From NCBI RefSeq assembly GCF_039537875.1, contig NZ_BAABBI010000001.1:1736001-1800000 (forward strand): a stretch of 64,000 nt of DNA. Direction: 5' to 3'. Shown piece after piece: positions 1 through 8,795 of the stretch. The notes under the pieces are model-generated. The model saw only the letters and a program-made list of their open reading frames with translations, searched no databases and had not been told where the DNA came from. This DNA is from Corallibacter vietnamensis (GTDB lineage: Bacteria; Bacteroidota; Bacteroidia; Flavobacteriales; Flavobacteriaceae). Each line of letters starts with the position of its first letter. Positions within the stretch are counted from its first letter, which is position 1. Position numbers and translations under genes: made by a program.

Positions 1-1
1 T

Positions 2-886
2 AAAAGATTATTGCAAAACGCTTATATAATGCACCTTAATCTAGATTGGCTGCATTTTGGCTTTGGAATGTTAGCCGTAGGTCGTGAGCATGTAGCAAAA
101 ACCATACAAGCCCAAATGGCTGTTAGCTTTAGAGGTTTTGATTTATACTTATCTCCTTTAAAACATCCTGGGTGTTATGCATTATTATTTGCTATGAAAT
201 CAGTGAAATACCATGTGTTATCAAATGAAATGCGTACAGATTTATCTAGTTACGGTGTGTCTGTTAAAAAAATACATATAATTACACCAGCCATAGATGT
301 GCAGTTTTTTAAACCACAACCTTTACAAACAGCTCCCTTTGATAAGCAACCAATACGCATAGTAACTGTGGCTAGGTTGCATTGGAAAAAAGGGTTAGAA
401 TATACACTTGAGGCATTAGCATTATTAAAAAAACAAGGTGTGTTATTTCATTATACCATTATTGGTTCAGGAGAAGATTATGAACGCTTAATGTTTGCAA
501 CCCATCAGCTTCAGTTGCATGATAATGTAACGTTTGCTGGGCGCTTAAACCCAAAACAGGTAAGAGCAAAACTAAACGAGTCTAATATCTACCTCCAATA
601 TAGCATACAAGAGGGGTTTTGTAATGCAGTATTAGAGGCTCAAGCTATGGGATTACTTTGTATTGTAAGTGACGCCGAAGGTTTAGCTGAAAATATCATA
701 CACAGAAAAACAGGTTGGGTAGTGCCTAAACGACAACCAAAATCGTTAGCAAAAACAATAAACATGGTAAATAATTTGACACCTGAAGAACGTCTGTCAG
801 TTTCCAAACAAGCAATGAACCGTGTACAAAACACGTTTACATTAGAACAGCAACAACAGCAGTTTTTAAAATTTTACAATAAATAA
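2..886 (+). CDS. Glycosyltransferase family 4 (GT-B fold), 5' end outside window
   Basis: Retaining GT-B glycosyltransferase that probably adds a sugar to a lipid-linked repeat unit at the cytoplasmic face. The frame is open to the window edge, so the TTG at 11 is probably internal and the N-terminal part is missing. The visible part has the start of the nucleotide-sugar domain (VTVARLHWKKGLEYTLEAL) and the GT4 EX7E motif in EGFCNAVLEAQAMG, followed by the usual C-terminal helix. It is the first of nine consecutive plus-strand genes of a polysaccharide cluster. Donor and acceptor cannot be told from sequence. Confidence 0.88.
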   Translation, partial: KRLLQNAYIMHLNLDWLHFGFGMLAVGREHVAKTIQAQMAVSFRGFDLYLSPLKHPGCYALLFAMKSVKYHVLSNEMRTDLSSYGVSVKKIHIITPAIDVQFFKPQPLQTAPFDKQPIRIVTVARLHWKKGLEYTLEALALLKKQGVLFHYTIIGSGEDYERLMFATHQLQLHDNVTFAGRLNPKQVRAKLNESNIYLQYSIQEGFCNAVLEAQAMGLLCIVSDAEGLAENIIHRKTGWVVPKRQPKSLAKTINMVNNLTPEERLSVSKQAMNRVQNTFTLEQQQQQFLKFYNK

Positions 887-926
887 ATGTAAATATGTAT
901 ATATAATATAATCAGAACTTTTATTA

Positions 927-1691
927 TTGTATAAAAATAATTTTGATATGACCTCCTACGAATGGTTTCGATGGATAACCTTTCCATTAATGACAGTGCA
1001 CTTACAAACGGTACGTCAGCATATTAAATATTTAGTGAAAAAAAGCTCTAGCTTTCAAAAAACTATAAAAATTTTAGATGTAGGAGGTAGAAAATCACCT
1101 TACACTATAGGTGTGCCTGCAAACATTACACTACTAGATGTACCTCAAGAATCTGGTGTTAAAGCCGACTTACAATTGGGGTTTACGACATCTATTTTAG
1201 AAACCATTAAAAAAAAACGCTCTAATATAACTGATGTGGTTATTGAAGATATGACAAAATCAACCTTGCCAGACGCCAGTTATGATGCCGTGGTCTCTAT
1301 TGAGGTTATAGAGCATGTGCCAGAAGATGAAATGTTTATAAAAAACATTGCTAAAGTAATTAAACCTGGTGGTTGGGTGTATTTAACAACGCCTAATGGA
1401 GACTTTATAAAAAACGAAGGCCCCAATAAAAACCCAGACCATGTTAGGCATTATACTAAAGCACAACTAGAAGCATTACTAAAAAAATACTTTGACCAAG
1501 TGACCGTATCCTATGCCGTAAAAACAGGTAAATATCGGGTGTGGAGTTTAAAAAGTTTAAAAACAAAAAATATAATCAGTATAACCAAAACACTTCTAGG
1601 AACGCTGGTGAACAAATATCAATCTAAAGCAATGAAAAATCAAGCACACGGTACTGCACATTTAGTCGCTATTGCTTACAGGAAAAAATAA
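927..1691 (+). CDS. Class I SAM-dependent methyltransferase
   Basis: Predicted cytoplasmic methyltransferase of 254 residues. It shows motif I (ILDVGGRKSPY), the acidic post-I region, YDAVVSIEVIEHV (motif II area) and KPGGWVYLTTPNG (motif III area), as in Methyltransf_11/25 proteins. The start used is TTG at 927; an in-frame ATG at 948 (MTSYEW) is the alternative, and sequence alone does not decide. It lies between glycosyltransferases, so a sugar or glycan intermediate is the likely substrate, but this is inferred from position. Confidence 0.82.
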   Translation: MYKNNFDMTSYEWFRWITFPLMTVHLQTVRQHIKYLVKKSSSFQKTIKILDVGGRKSPYTIGVPANITLLDVPQESGVKADLQLGFTTSILETIKKKRSNITDVVIEDMTKSTLPDASYDAVVSIEVIEHVPEDEMFIKNIAKVIKPGGWVYLTTPNGDFIKNEGPNKNPDHVRHYTKAQLEALLKKYFDQVTVSYAVKTGKYRVWSLKSLKTKNIISITKTLLGTLVNKYQSKAMKNQAHGTAHLVAIAYRKK

Positions 1692-1703
1692 ACACTATTA
1701 GGA

Positions 1704-3041
1704 ATGCCTTTTGTTTTTCTAAAATATCTACAACCCACACATTATTTTAGGTTAAAAAACCTAAAAGGGGATACCGTTTTTCCTAAAGTAGAAGCTTTAC
1801 CTGAAAGCGTTTTAGAAAAATTAGAACAAGACTCTAACTACCTATCTAGTCATGCTAAAGATTATGATATATCTTGGCAAGCTATACAACTAGGATATAT
1901 AGGTGATGCCGAAACATATCAAAGTTTCAATAAAGTGCCAGTGTATGATAATTATAGGTTTATTCGTAAACACTTTCATAAAGCTTGGGTGCTATATGTC
2001 TTGTTATTACGTGTTTTAAGTTTGCATAATCCTATTAAAGAGATTGCTGCTTTTGTTAAAACGCGGCATATATCAAGAAAAATTGCAACATTACAACCCA
2101 TAACCTATGAGGATTACACAAGCTTTGAGTCGAATTTATTAGCTAGCAAACCCTTGGTAAGTGTTGTGATTCCTACGTTAAATAGGTATGCGTATTTAAA
2201 AAATGTCTTAAAAGATTTAGAGCAACAAACCTATACAAATTTTGAGGTTATAATTGTAGATCAGTCAGAACCATTTACCCCAGATTTTTATAAAGCCTTT
2301 AAACTAGATATTAAATATATCAACCAAAAAGAAAAAGCACTTTGGTTAGCAAGAAACACAGCCATTAAGCATGCAAAAGGAAAATTAATAGCATTATCTG
2401 AAGATGATGTTCGTATAAAACCTGATTGGATAGAGGCACATATACGTTGTTTAGACTTTTTTCAAGTTCAAGTATCTGCTGGTGTGTTTTATCCTGAAGG
2501 ACAAAATATACCGAATGACCGTGCTTTTTTTTCAGTTGCAAGTCAGTTTGCCACTGGCAATGCTATGTTGTATAAAAAGGTATTTAATATAGTGGGACTG
2601 TTTGACAGACAATTTGAAAAACAACGAATGGGGGACGGAGAGTTTGGTATGCGTTTATTCTTAGAAGGAATACAAAGTGTTTCAAATCCAGATGCTTCGT
2701 GTGTTGATGTGAAAGCAGGTGTTGGTGGACTTCGTGAAATGGGAAGTTGGGATGCTTTTAGGCCTTCAACATTTTTGGCACCTCGCCCTATACCTAGTGT
2801 TATTTATTTTTTTAGACGCTATTTTGGGAAAAAAGCAACACGAAGAGCATTATGGCGTACTGTGCCAATGTCTGTTTTTCCGTATCAGTTTAAAAAAAAT
2901 AAAGCAATGTTGATATTAGCTGGGGTTTTATCTCTTGTCATAGCTCCTGTAATATGTCTTCAAGTTTATAGATCTTGGAAATTAGCATCAATAAAATTAA
3001 AACAAGGGCCTATAATTGAAAAATTATCAGAGAACCACTAG
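1704..3041 (+). CDS. Glycosyltransferase family 2 with N-terminal extension and C-terminal membrane helix
   Basis: Predicted 445-residue GT-A glycosyltransferase. After about 145 residues of unassigned N-terminal sequence, the GT2 core begins at VSVVIPTLNRYAYL (about residue 150), continues with FEVIIVDQSE, and carries the metal-binding acidic motif SEDD near residue 232. A later MGDGEFGMRLF segment resembles the ED-type acceptor region. One hydrophobic helix (about residues 400-422) near the C-terminus suggests attachment to the inner membrane. Start is the ATG 12 bases after the methyltransferase stop. The donor sugar is unknown. Confidence 0.85.
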   Translation: MPFVFLKYLQPTHYFRLKNLKGDTVFPKVEALPESVLEKLEQDSNYLSSHAKDYDISWQAIQLGYIGDAETYQSFNKVPVYDNYRFIRKHFHKAWVLYVLLLRVLSLHNPIKEIAAFVKTRHISRKIATLQPITYEDYTSFESNLLASKPLVSVVIPTLNRYAYLKNVLKDLEQQTYTNFEVIIVDQSEPFTPDFYKAFKLDIKYINQKEKALWLARNTAIKHAKGKLIALSEDDVRIKPDWIEAHIRCLDFFQVQVSAGVFYPEGQNIPNDRAFFSVASQFATGNAMLYKKVFNIVGLFDRQFEKQRMGDGEFGMRLFLEGIQSVSNPDASCVDVKAGVGGLREMGSWDAFRPSTFLAPRPIPSVIYFFRRYFGKKATRRALWRTVPMSVFPYQFKKNKAMLILAGVLSLVIAPVICLQVYRSWKLASIKLKQGPIIEKLSENH

Positions 3042-3059
3042 TTAACACGGTATAAACTC

Positions 3060-4154
3060 TTGAAAAATAAAAAAATACTTATTGTATCTTCTGAATTTCC
3101 TCCATTGCCAGGAGGCATAGGTAATCATGCCTATAATTTAGCTTCTTATTTTTGTGAAAAAGGATATCAAATACAAGTGGTTACTGATCAACGCGCTAAT
3201 GATAATACCGATTTTATTTTTGATGAATCTCAACGTTTTAAAATAAAACGAATCGCACTAAAACGCTTCAGGTTCTTAATGTACATACAACGAGTTTTTA
3301 TGACTGCTAATGCAATTAGAAAATCAAACATTGTATTTGCAACTGGAAAGTTTTCTTTATGGAACGTAGCGTTCTGCTCACTCTTTTTTAATAGAGAGAC
3401 AATAGCTGTTTTACATGGTAGCGAGGTTAACTTAAAGAATGGCGTTTTACAATACCTTACTACTAAAAGCCTAAAACGATTTAATAAATTAGTAGCTGTA
3501 TCACATTTTACGAAGCATTTCGTATCTCATCTAAAAAAGCCAGTATTTGTGATTCCTAATGGTATTGATGTGGCGTTTTGGGAAAAACCAACCCATGGTG
3601 ATATACTATTATCGGGTAAACCAGTATTAACTACTGTAGGCCGTGTAAGTGATAGAAAAGGCCAGCTTAATGTTATTAAACAACTTCCAGAGCTAATTAA
3701 ATGTTTTCCAAACGTGCACTATCACTCTATAGGTATTCCTTCTCAAGCAGAGGCCTTTACGGCTATAGCAAAAAAGCTAGGTGTTGAAAAGTATGTAACG
3801 TTTCATGGGGCTGTATCGTCAAAACAACTAAAACAAGCACTTAAAGCAACCGACATATTTGTTATGTTAAGTTCAGAAAGTGTTTCTGGAGATGTAGAGG
3901 GATTCGGCATTGCTATACTTGAAGCTAATGCCGTAGGAGTTCCTGCCATAGGATCTAAAGGATGTGGTATTGAAGATGCTATAAATACTGGTGCAACAGG
4001 GTTTCTCATTGAACCTGACAACACATTGGCTTTAAAACATGCAGTTGAAAAGCTACTAGAGAATCCTGAAAAGTTTTCTTCCAAGGCAAGACAGTGGGCA
4101 AAAAAACATGATTGGAATTCTATTATAGAACAGTATGAAGCACTATTAAAATGA
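3060..4154 (+). CDS. Glycosyltransferase family 4
   Basis: Complete GT-B glycosyltransferase of 364 residues. The N-terminus ILIVSSEFPPLPGGIGNH is the classical GT4 acceptor-domain start with its Gly-rich loop. The C-terminal domain opens at VLTTVGRVSDRKGQ and contains the EX7E motif EGFGIAILEANAVG. Translation appears to begin at a TTG codon, since the next ATG is far inside the conserved domain. Its stop overlaps the start of the next gene by four bases (ATGA), indicating translational coupling. Confidence 0.88.
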   Translation: MKNKKILIVSSEFPPLPGGIGNHAYNLASYFCEKGYQIQVVTDQRANDNTDFIFDESQRFKIKRIALKRFRFLMYIQRVFMTANAIRKSNIVFATGKFSLWNVAFCSLFFNRETIAVLHGSEVNLKNGVLQYLTTKSLKRFNKLVAVSHFTKHFVSHLKKPVFVIPNGIDVAFWEKPTHGDILLSGKPVLTTVGRVSDRKGQLNVIKQLPELIKCFPNVHYHSIGIPSQAEAFTAIAKKLGVEKYVTFHGAVSSKQLKQALKATDIFVMLSSESVSGDVEGFGIAILEANAVGVPAIGSKGCGIEDAINTGATGFLIEPDNTLALKHAVEKLLENPEKFSSKARQWAKKHDWNSIIEQYEALLK

Positions 4155-5278
4155 GAACATTAACAATTATATCACATACAGAGCATTATTATGATAAGGA
4201 AGGACAGTTAGTTGGACTTGGTGCTACTGTTATGGAAATTAATCAGTTGTTGAGCGTCTTTGATAAAATTTATCATGTAGCAATGTTGTATAAGAATCCT
4301 GCACCTGCCAGTTGTCTGCCTTATACGTCAAATGCTATTACGTTTGTTCCTATACCTAAAGTTGGTGGAAAAAAAATAAGAGATAAGCTAGCAATAGTAG
4401 GGCAAATGCCTGCCATTCTGAAACGTATAAGTAAAACATTAAAACATTCAGATTACTTTCAATTTAGAGCGCCTACAGGAATAGGTGTTTTTGTGTTGCC
4501 TTATCTTATATACCTATATCATGGTAAAGGTTGGTTTAAATATGCAGGTGATTGGTCTGCAAAACAGAGTCCTATTGCATATAAATTTCAAAATTATTTA
4601 CTCAAAAATCAAAAACGACAAGTAACAATAAACGGTTCATGGCCTAATCAAAAAAGTAACTGTATTACATTTGAGAATCCATGCTTAACAGACCAAGAAA
4701 TTGTTTCAGGACATGAAATAACTGCTATCAAAAAATGGAATGAAAAAGCTATAGAGCTTTGTTTTGTTGGTAGACTTGAGGCTAATAAAGGATTAGATAT
4801 ATTTTTAAATGCTTTGGCGTTATTATCAGAAGAAACAAAAAAAACTATTAAAAAAGTACATGTTGTTGGTGGAGGAACTTTGTTAAGCAATTATAAAACA
4901 TGGGCAGAAAAATTAAACATAACAATGACATTTTATGGCGTGTTATCACGAAATGATGTTCATGAAATATATAAGAAATCTCATGGTATTGTTTTACCAT
5001 CTAAGTCTGAAGGATTCCCTAAAGTGATAGCAGAGGCTTTGAATTATGGTTGTATCCCTGTGGTTTCAGATATTTATGCAATTAGAGATTATATTATCCA
5101 TGAGAAAAACGGGTTTTTAATAACAGAACTTTCTGCACATGCTGTAGCAAATGTTTTAAACGCGTTTTTAAAGATTGATTCGGTTACATATCAGAAACTC
5201 ATTGAAGCTAGAGTGCAGGTCGTAAATAAATTTTCATACAACTATTATAATGAACATTTGATACAAAGTGTATTATGA
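4151..5278 (+). CDS. Glycosyltransferase family 4
   Basis: A 375-residue GT-B glycosyltransferase coupled to the preceding gene by an ATGA overlap. The N-terminal half is diverged (HTEHYYDKEGQLVGLGATV), but the C-terminal half is typical: LCFVGRLEANKGLDIFLNAL, VHVVGGGTLL and the EX7E motif SEGFPKVIAEALNYG. It probably extends the same oligosaccharide as its neighbours. A weak A/T hairpin follows the stop at 5291-5309, so the first transcription unit may end here, although the following genes run the same way. Confidence 0.85.
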   Translation: MRTLTIISHTEHYYDKEGQLVGLGATVMEINQLLSVFDKIYHVAMLYKNPAPASCLPYTSNAITFVPIPKVGGKKIRDKLAIVGQMPAILKRISKTLKHSDYFQFRAPTGIGVFVLPYLIYLYHGKGWFKYAGDWSAKQSPIAYKFQNYLLKNQKRQVTINGSWPNQKSNCITFENPCLTDQEIVSGHEITAIKKWNEKAIELCFVGRLEANKGLDIFLNALALLSEETKKTIKKVHVVGGGTLLSNYKTWAEKLNITMTFYGVLSRNDVHEIYKKSHGIVLPSKSEGFPKVIAEALNYGCIPVVSDIYAIRDYIIHEKNGFLITELSAHAVANVLNAFLKIDSVTYQKLIEARVQVVNKFSYNYYNEHLIQSVL

Positions 5279-5397
5279 TAAATAGAGTTAAAAAAACAAC
5301 CTGTTTTTTTATTTGACACAAAGATATTATTAGAAAGCTTTTTAGTTTAAAAAAAAATCATATTTTTATTCCAAACTATTTAAATATCATGTAGTTA

Positions 5398-6213
5398 ATG
5401 TCTTGGAGGAAAATTCAGTGGATGTTTAAAAGACATCCATTTCTTTATTTAGTGCGATTTCGATTACTATCAAAAAATACGAATATCGAAACAATAGCTG
5501 ATTACTCATACAATAACCATAATAGTAAAGATGAGATTCCAGAATGTTTTTATGAGATTAACTCAAGAATTTTTGAATCTTACAAACCTAAAACAGATTT
5601 AGATAAAGTTAAATGTTTAAGCTTATGGCTTCATAAACATATAAAAAAAGGACCAGGATTGAGTGTGTCATCTGATGTTGCTTTAAAAATTATGCTTGAG
5701 GGTAAAGGCGGAGTTTGTAGTGATATGGTGCAAATATTTAATAACTTTTGTGTCATAAATGATATAAAAGTAAGAGAGTGGGGTGCTACATTGGCTCCTT
5801 TTAGTAAAAACTACGGAGGACATTCTTTTAATGAGGTGTATTGTAAAGAGTTGTCAAAATGGGTTTTAATTGACCCATATTGGGGTATATTATTTTTTAA
5901 TAAATTGAAGTTGCCATTATCTGTTATCGAGACATACAAAATAATACGAGAAAATATTTCAGAAATAAATTATGTTGTAATTGATAAAAATGAGGTATTG
6001 CAAAAGGAAAACGTGTACAAAAATTATTTGAACCCTGATATTGCTCCGTTTTTGATTTGTGGATATCACAATAAAACATACGACAAGTTTTTGAAGGTTA
6101 CCAGGCCTTATCTTCCTGTTTTTATAACACATTTCACGGTTTTCTTACTCAACAAAAGCTATAGTTACAAATTTCCTTTAGACAATTATAAAAATATCTT
6201 TATAAAACATTAA
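5398..6213 (+). CDS. Transglutaminase-like (papain-fold) protein in polysaccharide cluster
   Basis: A 271-residue protein with a transglutaminase-core fold. The triad is visible in the expected order: Cys107 in GKGGVCSDMVQIF, His142 in YGGHSFNEVY and Asp159 in WVLIDPYWG. There is no signal peptide, so it would act in the cytoplasm or at the membrane. Proteins of this fold act as proteases, peptide N-glycanase-like enzymes or acyl/amide transferases; which applies here is not known. Its place between glycosyltransferases and the polymerase suggests a glycan-linked role, for example adding or removing an amide-linked substituent. Confidence 0.78.
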   Translation: MSWRKIQWMFKRHPFLYLVRFRLLSKNTNIETIADYSYNNHNSKDEIPECFYEINSRIFESYKPKTDLDKVKCLSLWLHKHIKKGPGLSVSSDVALKIMLEGKGGVCSDMVQIFNNFCVINDIKVREWGATLAPFSKNYGGHSFNEVYCKELSKWVLIDPYWGILFFNKLKLPLSVIETYKIIRENISEINYVVIDKNEVLQKENVYKNYLNPDIAPFLICGYHNKTYDKFLKVTRPYLPVFITHFTVFLLNKSYSYKFPLDNYKNIFIKH

Positions 6214-6280
6214 AATACTATTTTTGTAAGTAATGCTATTTGTGCTACCTTGCAGTGACTATTAAAATGAATAACTCCTT

Positions 6281-7645
6281 TTGAAAACCAATATTACGTA
6301 CATTACTGCTATAGGCTTTCATGTGGCTATTGGAATTATTATTTTTTTAATGGAACCATTAGCCAAATTGTACTTTTTTGCAGCACTTTGTTATTTTGGT
6401 TATCGCATTGTAAATACTTCTAACAAAGATAAAACCTATGAAATCCTTAAAGCTTGTGCATATTTTGTTGGTGCTGAAGTTTTATTAAGAACAACACGAG
6501 GTGCTATATCTTATGAGGCTGCTAAATATCTGGTAATTCTTTTTGTAATTGTTGGGATGTTCTATAAAGGAATTTCGGGAAGAGGTTACCCTTATTTTAT
6601 GTATTTAATATTTTTAGTGCCTTCTATATTTGTAGCCTCAACAACATTAAGTTTTGATGCAAATTTTAGAACGAATATAGCTTTTGTATTGAGTGGTCCT
6701 GTTTGTTTAGGGTTAGCAGCACTATTTTGTTATGGTAAGCGAATCTCATTCAGTCAACTCTCTAATATCTTATACTTTATGGTGCTACCAATAATAGCGC
6801 ATACAGTTTATATTTATTTCTACACACCAAACTTAAAAGATGTCTTGTCAAGTGTGGCTTCAAATAGGGCAGCTGCAGGTGGTTGGGGTGCAAATCAAGT
6901 ATCTGCTATTTTAGGATTAGGGATGTTTATTATGGCAATACGATTGTTTACTAAATCGCCCACTTTAAACCTAAAAATACTCAATGCGGCTATATTGGGA
7001 TTAATATCTTTTAGGGCTATTACAACCTTAAGTAGAGGTGGAGTGCTAACAGCTGTTTTAGCAATTTTGGTTTTTCTGTTTTATTATTATAGACATGCAT
7101 CTTCAAAAAAACGAAATGAAGTGCTTACTGTGTTTTTGTTGTTTTGCTTGAGTTTGGCAATGACTTGGATGGTAAGTATTAGCCAAACAAGCGGATTAGT
7201 TAGTCTGCGTTATGCTAATAAAGATCATTTAGGGCGTGAAAAAGCCGATTTGTCAACAGGACGTTTAGAGTTGTTTGAGCATGAACTAGAAGGTTTTGTT
7301 TCAAGCCCATTTTTAGGAATAGGATCTAGCCGCGCTAAAGATCAGCGTATTCAACTTGAAGGACAAGGTGTTACTTCGCATAGTGAGTTTAGTAGAACAT
7401 TGGCTGAACATGGCCTATTTGGGGTGTTTATTTTACTAATATTAATTTTTAAACCTTTTGATGCACGCTTTAAAAACCGACGAAACTATTATTTTTATGC
7501 GTTTTTAGCATTTTGGTTTTTAACTATAAACCATATGTCTATGCGACTTGCCATGCCTGCTTTTATGTATGCATTGGCATTATTACATATTACAAATGAA
7601 AAACGTCCTGTACATAGGAAACAAATTAAGCCGTCAAGAGCATAA
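6281..7645 (+). CDS. O-antigen polymerase/ligase-like membrane protein (Wzy_C family)
   Basis: A 454-residue protein with about ten or more hydrophobic helices and a large loop near residues 320-375 that carries the Wzy/WaaL-type signature: GRLELFEHELEGF, FLGIGSSRAKD and SEFSRTLAEHGLFG. Such proteins polymerise lipid-linked repeat units or ligate glycan to an acceptor on the outer face of the inner membrane. The start is a TTG (TTGAAAACC), as no ATG precedes the first helix. The 3' end overlaps the next gene by 50 bases. Polymerase versus ligase cannot be separated by sequence; the cluster setting favours polymerase. Confidence 0.82.
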   Translation: MKTNITYITAIGFHVAIGIIIFLMEPLAKLYFFAALCYFGYRIVNTSNKDKTYEILKACAYFVGAEVLLRTTRGAISYEAAKYLVILFVIVGMFYKGISGRGYPYFMYLIFLVPSIFVASTTLSFDANFRTNIAFVLSGPVCLGLAALFCYGKRISFSQLSNILYFMVLPIIAHTVYIYFYTPNLKDVLSSVASNRAAAGGWGANQVSAILGLGMFIMAIRLFTKSPTLNLKILNAAILGLISFRAITTLSRGGVLTAVLAILVFLFYYYRHASSKKRNEVLTVFLLFCLSLAMTWMVSISQTSGLVSLRYANKDHLGREKADLSTGRLELFEHELEGFVSSPFLGIGSSRAKDQRIQLEGQGVTSHSEFSRTLAEHGLFGVFILLILIFKPFDARFKNRRNYYFYAFLAFWFLTINHMSMRLAMPAFMYALALLHITNEKRPVHRKQIKPSRA

Positions 7646-8624
7646 AAACCTTACAGCTATTGATGTGTTAGGACCTGCCCTTGAAAAAGAAGGTTATAAG
7701 GTGTTGTATGCCTCGTCAAAGGTCAATAAATTGGCGCGTTTATTTGATATGCTTTGGCATGTAGCTTTTAAAACGAAACACGTTCAGGTGGTACTTATAG
7801 ATACGTACAGTACGCAAAATTTTTATTTTGCTTTAATTGTTAGTCAATTATGTCGTATTGTTAGGTTGCCTTACATACCTATTTTACACGGAGGTAATTT
7901 GGTAAATCGTTTAAAAAAATCGCCAAAATTAAGTCATTTACTCTTTCATAATGCTGATGTACTTGTAGCGCCTTCTCTTTTTATGCAACAAATATTTAAG
8001 GATTACGGTTATGACAACATAACCTACATTCCAAATAGTATTTCTATAACAAAGTATCCGTATTTAATTAAATCATTTGAAACGTTAAAACTCTTATGGG
8101 TAAGATCGTTTTCACATATTTATAATCCATCGTTGGCAATACATGTTTTAAAAACATTACAAGATAAAGGGTATTCTGCTGAATTATGTATGGTTGGTCC
8201 TGATACCGGAGATGGAAGCTATGACCAGGCAAAAGCTCTGGCTTCAAAACTAGGTGTTTCTGTAACCTTTACTGGAAAATTATCAAAAAGCATGTGGATT
8301 GATTTAGCTGCTAATTATAATGTTTTTATAAATACAACAAATTTTGATAACATGCCTGTAAGTGTTATAGAAGCTATGGCACTTGGTTTACCAGTAGTTT
8401 CAACAAATGTAGGAGGTATGCCATTTTTAATTGATCATGATAAAAACGGGTTGTTAGTTCCTCCAAACAACATAGATGCTTTTGTAAATGCTATAATCCA
8501 GCTAAAAACAAAGCCAGAAAAATCTCAACAAATAGCTCATAACGCTAGGCAAAAGGTTATGCATTTTGATTGGCAAGCTGTATGTAATAGTTGGCATAAA
8601 ATTTTACAAAAAGATAACTTATAA
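7596..8624 (+). CDS. Glycosyltransferase family 4
   Basis: GT-B glycosyltransferase of about 342 residues. The start chosen is ATG 7596 (MKNVLYIGNKLSRQEHK), because it gives the normal GT4 N-terminal beta strand; the frame extends back to 7548 but that would put 16 hydrophobic residues in front. The gene therefore overlaps the polymerase gene by 50 bases. The C-terminal domain has LLWVRSFSHIYNPSLAI, CMVGPDTGDGS and FDNMPVSVIEAMALG, where the first Glu of EX7E is Asp, a known variation in the family. Probably adds one sugar of the repeat unit. Confidence 0.85.
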   Translation: MKNVLYIGNKLSRQEHKNLTAIDVLGPALEKEGYKVLYASSKVNKLARLFDMLWHVAFKTKHVQVVLIDTYSTQNFYFALIVSQLCRIVRLPYIPILHGGNLVNRLKKSPKLSHLLFHNADVLVAPSLFMQQIFKDYGYDNITYIPNSISITKYPYLIKSFETLKLLWVRSFSHIYNPSLAIHVLKTLQDKGYSAELCMVGPDTGDGSYDQAKALASKLGVSVTFTGKLSKSMWIDLAANYNVFINTTNFDNMPVSVIEAMALGLPVVSTNVGGMPFLIDHDKNGLLVPPNNIDAFVNAIIQLKTKPEKSQQIAHNARQKVMHFDWQAVCNSWHKILQKDNL

Positions 8625-8629
8625 TATCG

Positions 8630-8713
8630 TGTTTTACAAAATGTTTTTTTAGTGATTTAAGTGAAAACAGCAGGGCTTTTTATCACATTAAAAAAAAGTG
8701 TTTTTGTAAAACA
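8630..8713. repeat. Long imperfect inverted repeat between glycosyltransferase and sugar-transferase genes
   Basis: The arms TGTTTTACAAAA (8630-8641) and TTTTGTAAAACA (8702-8713) are perfect reverse complements. Inside them, TTTTTTTAGTGAT (8644-8656) pairs with a slightly bulged ATCACATTAAAAAAA further right, so almost the whole 84 bases can fold into one hairpin with a loop around the AACAGCAGGGCTT segment. It could be a terminator or a structured leader of the next gene, or the remains of a small mobile element. No direct repeats flank it clearly. Confidence 0.6.
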
Positions 8714-8740
8714 AATATTATAAATAATTGGTTTTTAATC

Positions 8741-8770
8741 TTGTTACGTTTTTTGAACTTATTATATTTA
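8741..8770 (+). promoter_or_regulatory. Bacteroidota-type promoter for polyprenyl sugar transferase
   Basis: TTG (8741-8743), a 19-base spacer and TATATTTA (8763-8770) match the Bacteroidota pattern TTG-N19-TAnnTTTG except for the last base. It lies 25 bases before the ATG at 8796 and downstream of the hairpin at 8630-8713, suggesting that the sugar-transferase gene can be transcribed separately. Confidence 0.5.
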
Positions 8771-8795
8771 CTCACCTATATCTGTATAAAAAATT

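Noticed and set aside
7548..7595. Upstream start of the fourth GT4 gene
   Set aside because: It would add 16 residues before the first beta strand; the bases code for the polymerase C-terminus in another frame.
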